29,893 nucleotides of DNA from a virus, in the IMG/VR virus record IMGVR_UViG_3300034374_009426, positions 1 through 29,893 of that record. One strand, given 5' to 3'. Of the stretch, positions 1 through 8,802 are shown one piece after another; position 1 is the stretch's first letter, and every line of letters starts with the position of its first letter. The notes beneath the pieces are model-generated. The model saw only the letters and a list, made by a program, of their open reading frames with translations, ran no database searches and had not been told where the DNA came from. The translations under genes and the position numbers were made by a program.

Positions 1-133
1 TTTTTACCCGAATTTTAGCGGTTTTTTGCTCTAGCTTTTTTTGGTTTGTTGTTGATTAATGTTGCTTACGAGTTAAAACGGATTAAAAAGCAGCTATTTT
101 TTGTAAAGCAGTACCCCTAACATAAAAAGCGGA

Positions 134-139
134 TATAAT
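134..139 (+). promoter_or_regulatory. Candidate -10 box of a leaderless promoter
   Basis: TATAAT lies seven bases before the ATG at 147, so transcription would begin at or one base before the start codon, and no Shine-Dalgarno sequence is visible. Leaderless mRNAs are common in Actinobacteria. No clear -35 box is seen. The same TATAATAAA string recurs at 18834, 20373 and 27667. Confidence 0.5.
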
Positions 140-146
140 AAAAACT

Positions 147-1469
147 ATGAAACATAAAATACACCCCGACTTAGATAATTTAAAAACCGATATTAACGAA
201 TTAAAGCACCTAGAAGATAATCCACGCGTCGGTGACGTAGACGCGGTAGCTAGAAGTTATGATGAGTTTGGCCAACGTAAACCTATAGTAGCTACTAGCG
301 ACGGAACGGTAATAGGCGGTAACCACCAACTAGCCGCCGCTAGAAAATTAGGGTGGACACATATAGCCGTTATAGTTACCGACGACGACGAACTTACTGC
401 TAAAGCTTTTGCGCTAGCCGATAACCGTACTAGCGACTTAGGTAGTTACGATAACGATTTATTAAGCGAAATGTTAGCGGCCGTTAGTAGTGACCCTAAG
501 TTATTAGCGGCTACTAGTTTTAAAGAAGAAGATTTATTAAATTTAAGCTTTGATCCTGCAACCGAAGAAGAAAAAAGAGATTTTATTACTGAATTTGGCG
601 CGCCACCGTTTACTACTTTAGATACCCGGCAAGGATATTGGCAAAATAGAAAACGCGAGTGGATAGATTTTGGAATTAAAAGTGAATTAGGTAGAGAAGA
701 AGATTTATTATTTGCTATTAGGCCGGGACAATATAACGCTAAGCCAAGTGAAATTAGTAATACGAGCGTATTTGACCCGGTATTATGCGAACTAATGTAT
801 AAATGGTTTAGTAGTCCGGGCGCCGATATATTAGACCCTTTCGCTGGTGGTAGCGTACGCGGTATAGTAGCTAGCGTATTAGGACGTAATTATACCGGTA
901 TAGATTTAGCAGCCGACCAAATTAAAGAAAATAAAAAGCAAGCTAAGGCCGTATTAAAAGAAAATATACCTAATTGGATAGTAGGCGATAGTACTAACGT
1001 ACTAGATTTAGCCGATAAAAAAGAATATGATATGGTTTTTACGTGTCCACCGTACGGCTTTTTAGAAGTTTATAGCGATGACCCTAGCGATTTATCTAAT
1101 ATGAAAACCGAAGACTTTAATAAAGTTTATAGCGACATAATAAATAAAAGTTGCAGTTTATTAAAAGAAAATAGATTTGCCGGGATAGTAATTGGCGAAT
1201 ATAGAGATAAAAAAACGCACGGGTATGTAGATTTTGTCGGCACTACGGTGCAAGCTTTTAAAGACGCGGGTTTAGAATATTATAACGAATTCGTTTTGAT
1301 CAACGTACCGGGTAGCGCGCCATTAAGGGCAGGCTCGTATTTTGATAAAGGCCGTAAAGTAGCTAAAACCCACCAAAATGTTTTAATATTTGTTAAAGGC
1401 GACTATAAAAAAGCTACCGAGTACTGCGGTCAAGTAGTAGGGGTAGACCTACAAAATGAAGTCGAATAA
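147..1469 (+). CDS. ParB-like domain fused to DNA methyltransferase
   Basis: A 440-residue two-domain protein. Residues about 10-100 form a ParB/Srx-like fold, with the family's GxxKPI-like strand (RKPIVATSDG) and the GGNHQLAAARKLG helix. Residues about 180-430 form an N4/N6-type DNA methyltransferase: DPFAGGS near residue 230 is the SAM-binding motif and TCPPYG near residue 298 is the catalytic (N/D/S)PP(Y/F) motif. ParB-methyltransferase fusions are frequent in phages and mobile elements. The likely role is modification of phage DNA against host restriction; the target sequence cannot be read from the gene. It is probably translated from a leaderless transcript and overlaps the next gene by 14 bases. 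Adenine versus cytosine specificity is uncertain. Confidence 0.9.
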   Translation: MKHKIHPDLDNLKTDINELKHLEDNPRVGDVDAVARSYDEFGQRKPIVATSDGTVIGGNHQLAAARKLGWTHIAVIVTDDDELTAKAFALADNRTSDLGSYDNDLLSEMLAAVSSDPKLLAATSFKEEDLLNLSFDPATEEEKRDFITEFGAPPFTTLDTRQGYWQNRKREWIDFGIKSELGREEDLLFAIRPGQYNAKPSEISNTSVFDPVLCELMYKWFSSPGADILDPFAGGSVRGIVASVLGRNYTGIDLAADQIKENKKQAKAVLKENIPNWIVGDSTNVLDLADKKEYDMVFTCPPYGFLEVYSDDPSDLSNMKTEDFNKVYSDIINKSCSLLKENRFAGIVIGEYRDKKTHGYVDFVGTTVQAFKDAGLEYYNEFVLINVPGSAPLRAGSYFDKGRKVAKTHQNVLIFVKGDYKKATEYCGQVVGVDLQNEVE

Positions 1470-2166
1470 TATAACGCTAGATAGCTATAAAGGTATTACG
1501 GTATTACGCGACGACTTATTAGTAGGCGGTACTAAAAGTCGTTTTTTACACTTACTTTTAGACCCTAATAAAGACGGTTACGTATACGCTAGTCCAGTTT
1601 ATGGAGGCTTTCAAATAGCGTTAAGTGGCGTAGCTAAAGATTTAGATAAAAGCGCAGTAATATTTACGCCGGGTAGAAAAATAAAACATTATAACACTTT
1701 AAAAGCAGCTAATTTAGGCGGGGTTATAAAAGAAATTAAACCCGGTTATTTAAGCGTTATCCAAAAACGCGCTAAAGATTTCGTAAAAGATAATCCTAAC
1801 TTGCAATATTTAGAATTTGGCGCTAATTACCCGGACGCTATTAGATTAATAGCCGCCACTATGAAAACTATAACTAGTAGATTAGGTAAAGAGCCTAGCG
1901 AGATTTATTGCGCAGTAGGTAGCGGTACTTTAGTTAAAGGTATTTTAAAGGGTACTAAAACTGCTATAGTTACCGGCGTAGTAGTAGGTAAAGAATTTAA
2001 TTTAATACACGATAGATTAAAGTTGATTAAATATCCTAAGGGGTTTGACTACCTTAGTAAATATAAAGCGCCATTTCAATCTATGCCTAACTATGATTTA
2101 AAAGCTTTAGAGGTATGTATGCAATTAAAAAAGTCTAACGACGTATTATTTTGGAACGTTTATTAA
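1456..2166 (+). CDS. PLP-dependent enzyme-like protein (fold type II)
   Basis: The 236-residue product resembles a shortened fold-type II pyridoxal-phosphate enzyme of the ACC deaminase/D-cysteine desulfhydrase/threonine synthase group. LRDDLLVGGTKSRFL near the N-terminus matches the family's RDD...GGNKxRKL segment, whose lysine binds PLP. AVGSGTLVKGIL near residue 155 matches the glycine-rich phosphate loop (GSGGTxAG). It is shorter than the 300-340 residues usual for the family. The 14-base overlap with the methyltransferase suggests co-translation and a shared pathway; a role in DNA base hypermodification is conceivable but is inference. A degenerate non-catalytic fold is the alternative. 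Confidence 0.6.
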   Translation: MKSNNITLDSYKGITVLRDDLLVGGTKSRFLHLLLDPNKDGYVYASPVYGGFQIALSGVAKDLDKSAVIFTPGRKIKHYNTLKAANLGGVIKEIKPGYLSVIQKRAKDFVKDNPNLQYLEFGANYPDAIRLIAATMKTITSRLGKEPSEIYCAVGSGTLVKGILKGTKTAIVTGVVVGKEFNLIHDRLKLIKYPKGFDYLSKYKAPFQSMPNYDLKALEVCMQLKKSNDVLFWNVY

Positions 2167-2185
2167 GGAAGTAGGATTATAAAGT

Positions 2186-2707
2186 ATGAGTAAACGCGGT
2201 AGAATACCTAAGCAAAACGAATTAAAAACAGGCCATAGGGATAATAATATTCAAGTTTTACGCGGCGGTGCAGAATTTCCTAAACCTATAGCAAAACACC
2301 AATGGTTAGCAGCTACTAAACGTAATTGGAAAAATTATTGGAATAGCGAGCTAAGTAGTACGGCGCAGCCGGTAGATTTACCTGCGTTTTATAGGTTATT
2401 TCAATTTTATGATGAGGTAGAACGCGCTAATCGTTTAGTTTTAAAAATGGGTAATAAAGGTTTATTAAGCGTAGGTAGTCAAGGCCAACCTAAAGTTAAC
2501 CCGCTTATAGATTTAACTATAAAATTAGAAAGCAGTATTTTAAAATTAGAGCAAGAGTTAGGCTTAACACCGCTAGCTAGACAACGTTTAGGGATTGCTT
2601 TTGGCGAAGCGCAAATAGGCTTTAAGCAATTACAAGAATTTTTAAAAGAAGACGAAATAGAAACCGTTGATCCTCGACTTTTACTTGACCAACTAGAAGA
2701 AGAATAA
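2186..2707 (+). CDS. terS: Terminase small subunit (P27-like)
   Basis: A 173-residue protein immediately upstream of the large terminase. Its C-terminal half shows the P27-family pattern: a GxxxxNPLIDL segment, a long helix, then LELGLTPLARQRLG. The N-terminus is basic (MSKRGRIPKQ). Small terminases recognise the packaging site on phage DNA and feed it to the large subunit motor. A GGAAG stretch lies about 15 bases before the ATG, a long spacing. The stop overlaps the next start (TAATG). Confidence 0.85.
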   Translation: MSKRGRIPKQNELKTGHRDNNIQVLRGGAEFPKPIAKHQWLAATKRNWKNYWNSELSSTAQPVDLPAFYRLFQFYDEVERANRLVLKMGNKGLLSVGSQGQPKVNPLIDLTIKLESSILKLEQELGLTPLARQRLGIAFGEAQIGFKQLQEFLKEDEIETVDPRLLLDQLEEE

Positions 2708-2835
2708 TGCCGCCGTTAGATAATAAGTCCGGCGAAGATTTAGTCCAATGTAAAGAGTGCGGGGACTACTTTTACTCTTTTAACTTTAAATTAAAATTAT
2801 GTTTTTGGTGCGATATGAGATTAGAGGAAGAATAG
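2707..2835 (+). CDS. 42-residue zinc-ribbon protein between terminase genes
   Basis: A small ORF running from the ATG that overlaps the small-terminase stop (TAATG) to a TAG that overlaps the GTG start of the large terminase. Its product has two CxxC pairs, C15/C18 (CKEC) and C32/C35 (CFWC), a classic zinc ribbon. The overlap at both ends strongly suggests a genuine translated gene. Its function is unknown; the position suggests packaging, or binding DNA or a terminase. Confidence 0.75.
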   Translation: MPPLDNKSGEDLVQCKECGDYFYSFNFKLKLCFWCDMRLEEE

Positions 2836-4280
2836 TGAAAAAAGAATTACCTAAAACTAAAGGCGCGCGCGTAGTTAAGTTTATTGAAAAATTTTGTGTA
2901 CACGGCGAGGGCGACTTTTTTGGCGAGCCGTTTAAGTTAGATAATTGGCAAAAAGCAATTATTTATGATTTATACGAAATAAATGATGATAATAGTAGGC
3001 GTTACCGGGAGGCCTTAATCGGACTTCCGAAAGGAAACGGAAAAACTGCTTTAGCAGCCGCTATCGGTTTATACGAGTTACTCGGTAGCGGGGTTACTAG
3101 CCCGTTAGTAGCAGTAGCAGCAGCTAGTTATGAGCAAGCTAACTTAGTTTTTGGAACTATGAAAATAATGTGTGAGGAAAGTCCGTTTTTAAAAGATATG
3201 GTCGATACTTTTGAAAATGAAATACAAGTTAAAAATAGTCCGGGTAGGGCTTACCGGGTTGCTGCTAAGGCAGGTACTGCCGACGGTGGACGTAATAGTT
3301 GCTTAATAGCAGACGAAATACACGAGTGGGCGAACATTAATCAAGAACGAGTACATTATGTACTTAGTAATAACACCGCTAAGCGTAAAGACGGTTTAGT
3401 ACTTAATATAACTACCGCCGGTTATAACTTAGATAGCCTAGCAGGTAGGTTATACCAACGCGGACTTAAAAAAGAAACCGGCGAAAGCGACGACCCGGAG
3501 TTTTATTTTAAATGGATAGGCGCTAAAGAGGGCGATAATTACGAAGATAAAAAGCTTTGGACGGATGTAAACCCGGCTATTAAAAACGATTGGTGGCCGT
3601 TAGAAAACCTTAACCGTAGATTTAAAAGCTTACCGTTACACGAATTTCAACGTTATCACTTAAACCAATGGACGCGTACTGAAGAAGAAAGTTGGCTACC
3701 GCCTAATACGTGGGACGACTGTTTTAGCGAATTTAATTTTGATCAAGACGCTGAAACTTATGTAGGCGTAGATATGGCGCTACATCACGATAGCGTAGCT
3801 ATAGTACACGGCCAAAAAAACAAAGAGGGTAAAATAGTTTTAGACGCTAAGATTTGGCACCCGGACGATTACGACGTTATGGATATTCAAGAAATAGAAA
3901 CCTATATTTTAGAGTTATGTAAAACCTATAACGTAAAAGAAGTAGCGTACGACCCGGCTTTTTTTGAACGTAGCGCGCAGGTTTTATTAGATAATGGCGT
4001 TCCTATGGTTAACTTTCCGCAAAGCCACGCGCGTATGGTACCGGCTTGTGGAAACGCTTATGAATTAATAGTTAATAAAAGAGTTATACATAAAGCAACG
4101 GCTACGTTTACGGATCAAGTTTTATCGGCCGCGCAAAAAGTTACCGATAGCGGTTGGCGTTTATCTAAAGGAAGAAGTAAAAGAAAAATAGACGGCGCAA
4201 TAGCTATGGTAATAATGTTAGACAGGATAACGGCGCCGGTAGTTGATGACGAGCCGCCGGTCGCTATAATAAATTTATGA
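2835..4280 (+). CDS. terL: Terminase large subunit (ATPase-nuclease)
   Basis: The packaging motor, 481 residues when started at GTG 2835. That start is preferred over the in-frame ATG at 2799 because GAGGAAG lies just upstream and the GTG overlaps the preceding stop. Walker A is GLPKGNGKT (about residues 63-71) and Walker B is CLIADEIHEW (about 156-165). The C-terminal RNase H-like nuclease has acidic residues in VGVDMALHHDS (about 310), AYDPAFF (about 370) and KIDGAIAM (about 450). It hydrolyses ATP to push DNA into proheads and cuts the genome. It ends with an ATGA overlap to the next small gene. Confidence 0.95.
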   Translation: MKKELPKTKGARVVKFIEKFCVHGEGDFFGEPFKLDNWQKAIIYDLYEINDDNSRRYREALIGLPKGNGKTALAAAIGLYELLGSGVTSPLVAVAAASYEQANLVFGTMKIMCEESPFLKDMVDTFENEIQVKNSPGRAYRVAAKAGTADGGRNSCLIADEIHEWANINQERVHYVLSNNTAKRKDGLVLNITTAGYNLDSLAGRLYQRGLKKETGESDDPEFYFKWIGAKEGDNYEDKKLWTDVNPAIKNDWWPLENLNRRFKSLPLHEFQRYHLNQWTRTEEESWLPPNTWDDCFSEFNFDQDAETYVGVDMALHHDSVAIVHGQKNKEGKIVLDAKIWHPDDYDVMDIQEIETYILELCKTYNVKEVAYDPAFFERSAQVLLDNGVPMVNFPQSHARMVPACGNAYELIVNKRVIHKATATFTDQVLSAAQKVTDSGWRLSKGRSKRKIDGAIAMVIMLDRITAPVVDDEPPVAIINL

Positions 4281-4423
4281 TTAATAAAAATAATATGACA
4301 ACATTAATAGAAGTAACGGGCGCCGGCCTTATAATTTACGGTGTATATACGTTTAGTATCGGCCTAGCTTTAATAGTCGCCGGTAGTTTTTTTATAGTAG
4401 GAAGTTATTTAATTAGTAGATGA
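4277..4423 (+). CDS. 48-residue hydrophobic protein
   Basis: A small ORF with ATGA overlaps to the large terminase upstream and to the portal downstream. After a short polar N-terminus (MINKNNMT) it is almost wholly hydrophobic and glycine-rich, with room for one long or two short membrane helices (about residues 13-45). The overlaps on both sides support expression. Its function is unknown. A membrane protein between terminase and portal is unusual. Confidence 0.65.
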   Translation: MINKNNMTTLIEVTGAGLIIYGVYTFSIGLALIVAGSFFIVGSYLISR

Positions 4424-5634
4424 GTTTTTTTAATCGTGAAACAAGGGACGCAGCTTTAGGCAATCTAGCCGACTTACTTAATTTAAGAGAGGGCGGCCTA
4501 TATAATTACACGGGCGAAAAAGTAAACGAGCTAAGCGCGTTAGGTATAAGTTCCGTATTAAGCGCTATATCATTAATAGCCGATAGTATTTCTATTTTAC
4601 CAATTAAAACTATTAGATACGACGGCGATAAAAAAGTTTATACCGAAAAACCTAAAATATTTGAAAAGCCTAACGTAAACCAAACTATTTTTGAAGTTAC
4701 ACACCAAATTATTACTAGCTTATTAATGCACGGTAATAGTTTCGTTTTAATAGATAAAGATAGACAGGGCAGGCCTATAGCTATGACGCCAATACATACC
4801 GACCGCGTAGTAGTAGAAATGAAAGGCGGTATTAAAACTTATACTATAGGTACTAAAGCTAATAAAAGAGTTTTAACCGACGATAATATCTTACACTTTA
4901 AATGGTTTAGCTATCCGGGACAATTAGTAGGCGTTAGTCCGTTAAGGGTTAACGGTAATACTTACGGTTTAGCTTTAGCTATGGAAAGACACATAAGCCA
5001 ATTTTATGGACAGGGCGGAACGCCTAGCAGTATTTTAGAAACCGATAGGGATTTAACTAGCGAGCAAGCTAAGTTTTTGCAAGAAAATTGGACGCTTAAT
5101 CATAATAGAAATAGAAAACCGGCCGTACTTACTGGCGGTTTAAAATGGAAATCTATTAGCGCAGGCGCAGGCGATGAATTAATAGCGGCTAGAGAACAAA
5201 TAGTTAATGAAGTAGCGCGTATATTTAGGGTACCGGCTCATTTAATAAATAGTAAAGACGGCTCTAATGTTTATAGCAATATTGAAAGTAACGGGTTAGC
5301 TTTTATTAGGCACACGTTATTACCGTATATTAGACGCATAGAAGACGGGTTAACTACTTTATTACCGGGTAGGCAATTAGTAAAACTAGATACCGAAGAA
5401 TACGCACGTGGCGATATGTTTAGTAGAGTTAAAACTTACCAAACTGCAATATCTAGCGGATTAATGACACCTAACGAAGCTAGAAGTAGATTAGATTTAG
5501 AGCCTTACGAAAACGGCGATAACTTTTACTTAGGTTTACAGGGCGCGCCGGTTGATCCTGCTATCGCACCGTTAGGTAATGACGAACATAACCCTAATAT
5601 AGATTTACTAAACCCGGAAGAAAATAATGATTAG
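4420..5634 (+). CDS. Portal protein (HK97 gp3-like)
   Basis: A 404-residue phage portal of the HK97 family, which forms the dodecameric ring at the capsid vertex for DNA entry and tail attachment. Support comes from the segments LSAISLIADSISILPIKT, LLMHGNSFVLIDKD, WFSYPGQLVGVSPLRV and IFRVPAHLINSKDGSNVYSN, which follow the family order, together with its position between terminase and protease. Length is normal for the family. It overlaps the next gene by 8 bases. Confidence 0.93.
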   Translation: MSFFNRETRDAALGNLADLLNLREGGLYNYTGEKVNELSALGISSVLSAISLIADSISILPIKTIRYDGDKKVYTEKPKIFEKPNVNQTIFEVTHQIITSLLMHGNSFVLIDKDRQGRPIAMTPIHTDRVVVEMKGGIKTYTIGTKANKRVLTDDNILHFKWFSYPGQLVGVSPLRVNGNTYGLALAMERHISQFYGQGGTPSSILETDRDLTSEQAKFLQENWTLNHNRNRKPAVLTGGLKWKSISAGAGDELIAAREQIVNEVARIFRVPAHLINSKDGSNVYSNIESNGLAFIRHTLLPYIRRIEDGLTTLLPGRQLVKLDTEEYARGDMFSRVKTYQTAISSGLMTPNEARSRLDLEPYENGDNFYLGLQGAPVDPAIAPLGNDEHNPNIDLLNPEENND

Positions 5635-5881
5635 TGAAAGCTTTACTATAGCACCCGATACGGCTACTAAAATATTAGATAGCCAAAACTTTGAGCAACA
5701 TATTTATATTCATAATAACCACTCCAATAAAATGTATGTAGGCGGAAGTAACGTAACGGCTATTAACGGTTTACACTTAGATAATGGCGAGATGTTAGAA
5801 ATAAGAATACCGCAAGATAATGAACTATACGCTATAAGCGAAAGTAGTTCGGGTGGTATATCAGTTGTTAGACCTAGATAA
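5627..5881 (+). CDS. Small beta-rich structural protein
   Basis: An 84-residue protein between portal and protease. The sequence alternates hydrophobic and polar residues with glycine and asparagine turns (IYIHNNHSNKMYVGG, LHLDNGEMLEIRI), suggesting a compact beta sandwich such as those that decorate virions. The start overlaps the portal end by 8 bases and the stop overlaps the next ATG by one. A decoration or head-stabilising role is an inference from position and composition. Confidence 0.6.
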   Translation: MISESFTIAPDTATKILDSQNFEQHIYIHNNHSNKMYVGGSNVTAINGLHLDNGEMLEIRIPQDNELYAISESSSGGISVVRPR

Positions 5882-7167
5882 TGCCTTATTATATTTCAAT
5901 GGAACACCCGGATTGTAAAGGTGGCCACGCAGTAGTAAAAGAGGAAAACGACGAATTAATTACCTGCCACAAAACACACGAAGACGCTGAAAAACACTTA
6001 ACCGCACTTAATATAGCTATGGCCGAAGAAGAAAAAAGCGTTGATCAAGATTTAGAAACCCGCCAAGTAGATTTAACCGCACCGGCTTTTATGAAAAAAA
6101 ATATGCAACGCGGTTTAGATAATCTAAATAGAGCCGGCGACGGTTTAACACCTAAAACTATACGCGACGCTAGAAGTATCGTTAGTAGCGGTAAAGTTAG
6201 TCCGGCTAAAGTTAAACTAATGTACGCTTGGCACCAAAGACATTTAAGCGACTTAAAAAGAGAAAAAAGTAATCCTAACGATAGCGATACGTGGCGCGCT
6301 AGCGACGTGGCTTTTTTATTATGGGGTAGTAATCCGTGGACGGCGCCTACGCAAGCAGGCGATTGGGCTAAAAGAAAACTTGATCAAATAGAAAAAGAGG
6401 GCAGGGTATCTAATATTTATGACATAAGGGATAAGGCTATGTCAACCACCATTAATATATTAAATAATAAGGTTAGGATAAATAACGTGAATAAAGAAAC
6501 TGAAAATCGTAGCTTTGGTTTAGCTAACGTAGAAATAAGAGAAAAAAACGAGGGCGAATTAACTTATAACTTTAGTGGTTATGCAAGCGTATTTAATAAG
6601 CCTTACGCAGTTAGAGATAGTAAAGGGTCATATACCGAAACCATTAAACCCGGCGCTTTTAAAAAGACTTTACAAGAACAAGATGACGTTAGGTTTTTAA
6701 TTAACCACGACGGCATACCTCTCGCACGTAGTAGTAGCGGTACTTTAAAACTTGAAGAAGATGATTATGGACTTTTTGTCGAGTGTGAACTTGATCCGTC
6801 AAACCCTAAAGTTGCTGAAGTAGCTAGCGCTATGAAACGTGGCGACCTTAACGAAATGTCTTTTGCTTTTGCAGCAGTACGCGATGATTTTGACGGCGAA
6901 AAAAGAGATGTTCAAGAAGTTAGATTATTTGACGTTAGCGTAGTAACTTACCCGGCAAATAGTTATGCCGGCGCTACTTTAAGGGGTATTGATATTTCCG
7001 AAAACCTTAAAGAATTAGTCGAAAGCCGTAACGGGCAAAAAGCAGTTGAAGTTTTAGAGCAAATAATATCCGAGTTAGATAAAAGCAACGAAGAAGTTAA
7101 ACGCTCTAAAAGTAACCCTAAATTAGAAGTCTTAAAAATTAAGATGAAAAAAGACGGGCTACTCTAA
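5881..7167 (+). CDS. Prohead maturation protease with N-terminal extension
   Basis: A 428-residue protein. Residues about 200-370 are an HK97-family prohead (U35-type) serine protease: the SGYASVFN strand, INHDGIPLARSSSGTL with the likely catalytic histidine near residue 275, and EMSFAFAA with the likely catalytic serine near 325. It cleaves capsid and scaffold domains during head maturation. The roughly 190-residue N-terminal part is an extra domain (PYYISMEHPDCKGGHAVV, then a helical segment with WHQRH and LLWGSNPW). An internal ATG at 6439 with a strong upstream ribosome site could give the protease alone. A copy of the 16-base dispersed motif lies at 6038-6053. Confidence 0.9.
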   Translation: MPYYISMEHPDCKGGHAVVKEENDELITCHKTHEDAEKHLTALNIAMAEEEKSVDQDLETRQVDLTAPAFMKKNMQRGLDNLNRAGDGLTPKTIRDARSIVSSGKVSPAKVKLMYAWHQRHLSDLKREKSNPNDSDTWRASDVAFLLWGSNPWTAPTQAGDWAKRKLDQIEKEGRVSNIYDIRDKAMSTTINILNNKVRINNVNKETENRSFGLANVEIREKNEGELTYNFSGYASVFNKPYAVRDSKGSYTETIKPGAFKKTLQEQDDVRFLINHDGIPLARSSSGTLKLEEDDYGLFVECELDPSNPKVAEVASAMKRGDLNEMSFAFAAVRDDFDGEKRDVQEVRLFDVSVVTYPANSYAGATLRGIDISENLKELVESRNGQKAVEVLEQIISELDKSNEEVKRSKSNPKLEVLKIKMKKDGLL

Positions 7168-7169
7168 GA

Positions 7170-7198
7170 CGTAACGCCGGGTACCTACCCACCTTACG
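7170..7198 (+). promoter_or_regulatory. Hairpin upstream of the capsid gene
   Basis: CGTAA at 7170-7174 pairs with TTACG at 7194-7198, and inside it GGGT at 7179-7182 pairs with ACCC at 7187-7190 around an ACCT loop. The stem is imperfect and has no T-run, so it looks more like an mRNA-processing or stabilising element than a terminator. Confidence 0.35.
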
Positions 7199-7237
7199 CA
7201 TAAGTACAAGCAAAATTAATTACATAAAGGAATTAAA

Positions 7238-8566
7238 TTGAAAAAATTAATTGAATTAAGGGATGCGAAAGCTGAAGAACTTAATGGTTTAGTTTCCGAA
7301 ATGGACGAAATGGACGCAGGCGAAGAATTCGACGCTAAGTTAGAGCGATCTAACGCTTTAGTTTCCGAAATTAAAGAACTAGACGAAAAAATTAAGAAAG
7401 ACGCTGATATGCGTAATACCCTTAAAGAAGTTGAAGAAAGCAGAAAATCTTTAAATATCAAAGATGAAGACATTTCCGAAACTCGTATGGAAGTTAAAGA
7501 GCCTGATATGTATCGCAAAGGTGGGGAAAACTCATTTTTTGCTGATATGTACCAAGCAAAATTTAACTCTAACTACGACGCTCAAAAAAGATTAGCTGAC
7601 CACCAAGAATTCTCAAAAAGAGATGTTGGTACCGGCGCTTTTACAGGATTAGTCGTTCCTCAATACCTCGTTGAAGATTATGCACCGCTTGCAAGAGCCG
7701 GCGCTAATTTTTATAACGCAGTACCAAAAAGAGATTTACCGGCTTTTGGAAATAAAGTAGAAATATCAAGAATTACTACCGGGTCTGCTGCTGCTGAACA
7801 AGCAAGCGAAAACTCTGCAGTTCAAGAAACTAATATGGACGATACATTATTAACCGTTAACGTTGATACTATCGCCGGACAACAAGATGTTTCTAAGCAA
7901 GCACTCGATAGAGGTGGACAACCAGGATTTAATCTTGAAGACATTATCTTTCAAGATTTAGCTGCTGCTTACTACACAAAACTTGATAACTTACTATTAA
8001 ACGGTTCCGGTTCTTCCGGGCAACCGTTAGGCCTAACTTCTGTTTCCGGAGTTAATTCCGTAACATATACAGACGCTAGTCCTACCGTAGCCGAGCTAAC
8101 ACCTAAGTTGGCAGACGCTATACAGCAAGTAAATTCAAATAGGTTTGCACCTGCTACCGCAATAATTATGCACCCTAGAAGATGGGGTTTCATAACTGCG
8201 GGAGTAGATAGCTCTAATAGACCGTTAATACTACCTGCTGGCAACGCACCGCAAAACGCTATTGGCGTAGGCGACGCTGCTAAGTACGGCGTAGTTGGTC
8301 AAATATTAGGTATACCGGTTATTACCGACGCTAATGTTGCAACTAACTTTGGTACAGGTACTAACGAAGACGAAATCTATATCGTTAGAGCCGAAGACCA
8401 TATTTTATTCGAGCAAGATGTATTTACAGCTAAGTTTGAAGAAACTAACGCAGGATCACTTACTACTAAGTTAGTGGTTTACGGTTATGTAGCTTTTGCT
8501 AGCGGTAGATACCCTGCCGGAATTTCCGTTATTGGCGGAACAGGATTGGTAACACCAACCTTTTAA
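7238..8566 (+). CDS. Major capsid protein (HK97 fold)
   Basis: A 442-residue capsid protein. Residues 1 to about 90 are strongly charged and heptad-like (KKLIELRDAKAEELNGLVSE), typical of the scaffolding delta domain removed by the prohead protease. The remainder has HK97-fold features: the G(A/T)G(A/F)TGLVVPQYL entry strand, VDTIAGQQDVSKQALDRG, LDNLLLNGSGSSGQPLGL, and a C-terminal LVVYGYVAFASGRYPAGI. The start is TTG at 7238, six bases after AAAGGA; no better ATG exists. The element AAAGGAATTAAATTG is nearly identical to that of the tail tube gene at 11048. Codon choice (more TCT/TCC serine, TTC, GAA) differs slightly from neighbours, as expected for a highly expressed gene. Confidence 0.95.
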   Translation: MKKLIELRDAKAEELNGLVSEMDEMDAGEEFDAKLERSNALVSEIKELDEKIKKDADMRNTLKEVEESRKSLNIKDEDISETRMEVKEPDMYRKGGENSFFADMYQAKFNSNYDAQKRLADHQEFSKRDVGTGAFTGLVVPQYLVEDYAPLARAGANFYNAVPKRDLPAFGNKVEISRITTGSAAAEQASENSAVQETNMDDTLLTVNVDTIAGQQDVSKQALDRGGQPGFNLEDIIFQDLAAAYYTKLDNLLLNGSGSSGQPLGLTSVSGVNSVTYTDASPTVAELTPKLADAIQQVNSNRFAPATAIIMHPRRWGFITAGVDSSNRPLILPAGNAPQNAIGVGDAAKYGVVGQILGIPVITDANVATNFGTGTNEDEIYIVRAEDHILFEQDVFTAKFEETNAGSLTTKLVVYGYVAFASGRYPAGISVIGGTGLVTPTF

Positions 8567-8576
8567 TTAAATTAGT

Positions 8577-8606
8577 TTTAGTACGTCGGGCAACCGACGT
8601 ACTAGA
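8577..8606 (+). terminator. Perfect-stem hairpin after the capsid gene
   Basis: An 11-base perfect stem, TAGTACGTCGG (8579-8589) with CCGACGTACTA (8594-8604), closed by a GCAA (GNRA) tetraloop, extendable by a G-U and an A-T pair. Only a weak T-run follows, so it may be a partial terminator or a 3' stabiliser of the capsid mRNA rather than a full stop. Confidence 0.6.
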
Positions 8607-8622
8607 ACTTTAAGGAAAGTTT

Positions 8623-8793
8623 ATGAGTAAAGAAAAAATTGAAGCTTTAAAAAAAGAATTAAAACACTACGAGATTTATAAAAAAGCAGATAGAGCCGAA
8701 CTAGTTAAAAAAGAAATTGAAAAACTTGGCGGTAAAATAGAAAATAAGTCTGCTAAACCTAAAGCTGAAAAAAAAGTCGTAAAAAGCAAGTAG
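8623..8793 (+). CDS. 56-residue lysine-rich helical protein
   Basis: A small ORF with AAGGAAAG about four bases before the ATG. The product is lysine/glutamate-rich: a predicted coiled coil (KEKIEALKKELKHYEIYKKA, continuing to about residue 35) and a basic tail ending KKVVKSK. It sits just after the capsid hairpin and before the connector, where many siphoviruses encode small head proteins. Function unknown; binding to DNA or to the capsid interior is possible. Confidence 0.7.
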   Translation: MSKEKIEALKKELKHYEIYKKADRAELVKKEIEKLGGKIENKSAKPKAEKKVVKSK

Positions 8794-8802
8794 GCCTAAG
8801 TT

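Noticed and set aside
7216-8244. Minus-strand frames across the capsid gene
   Set aside because: They are opposite a well-supported capsid gene and are serine/leucine-rich antisense translations without motifs.
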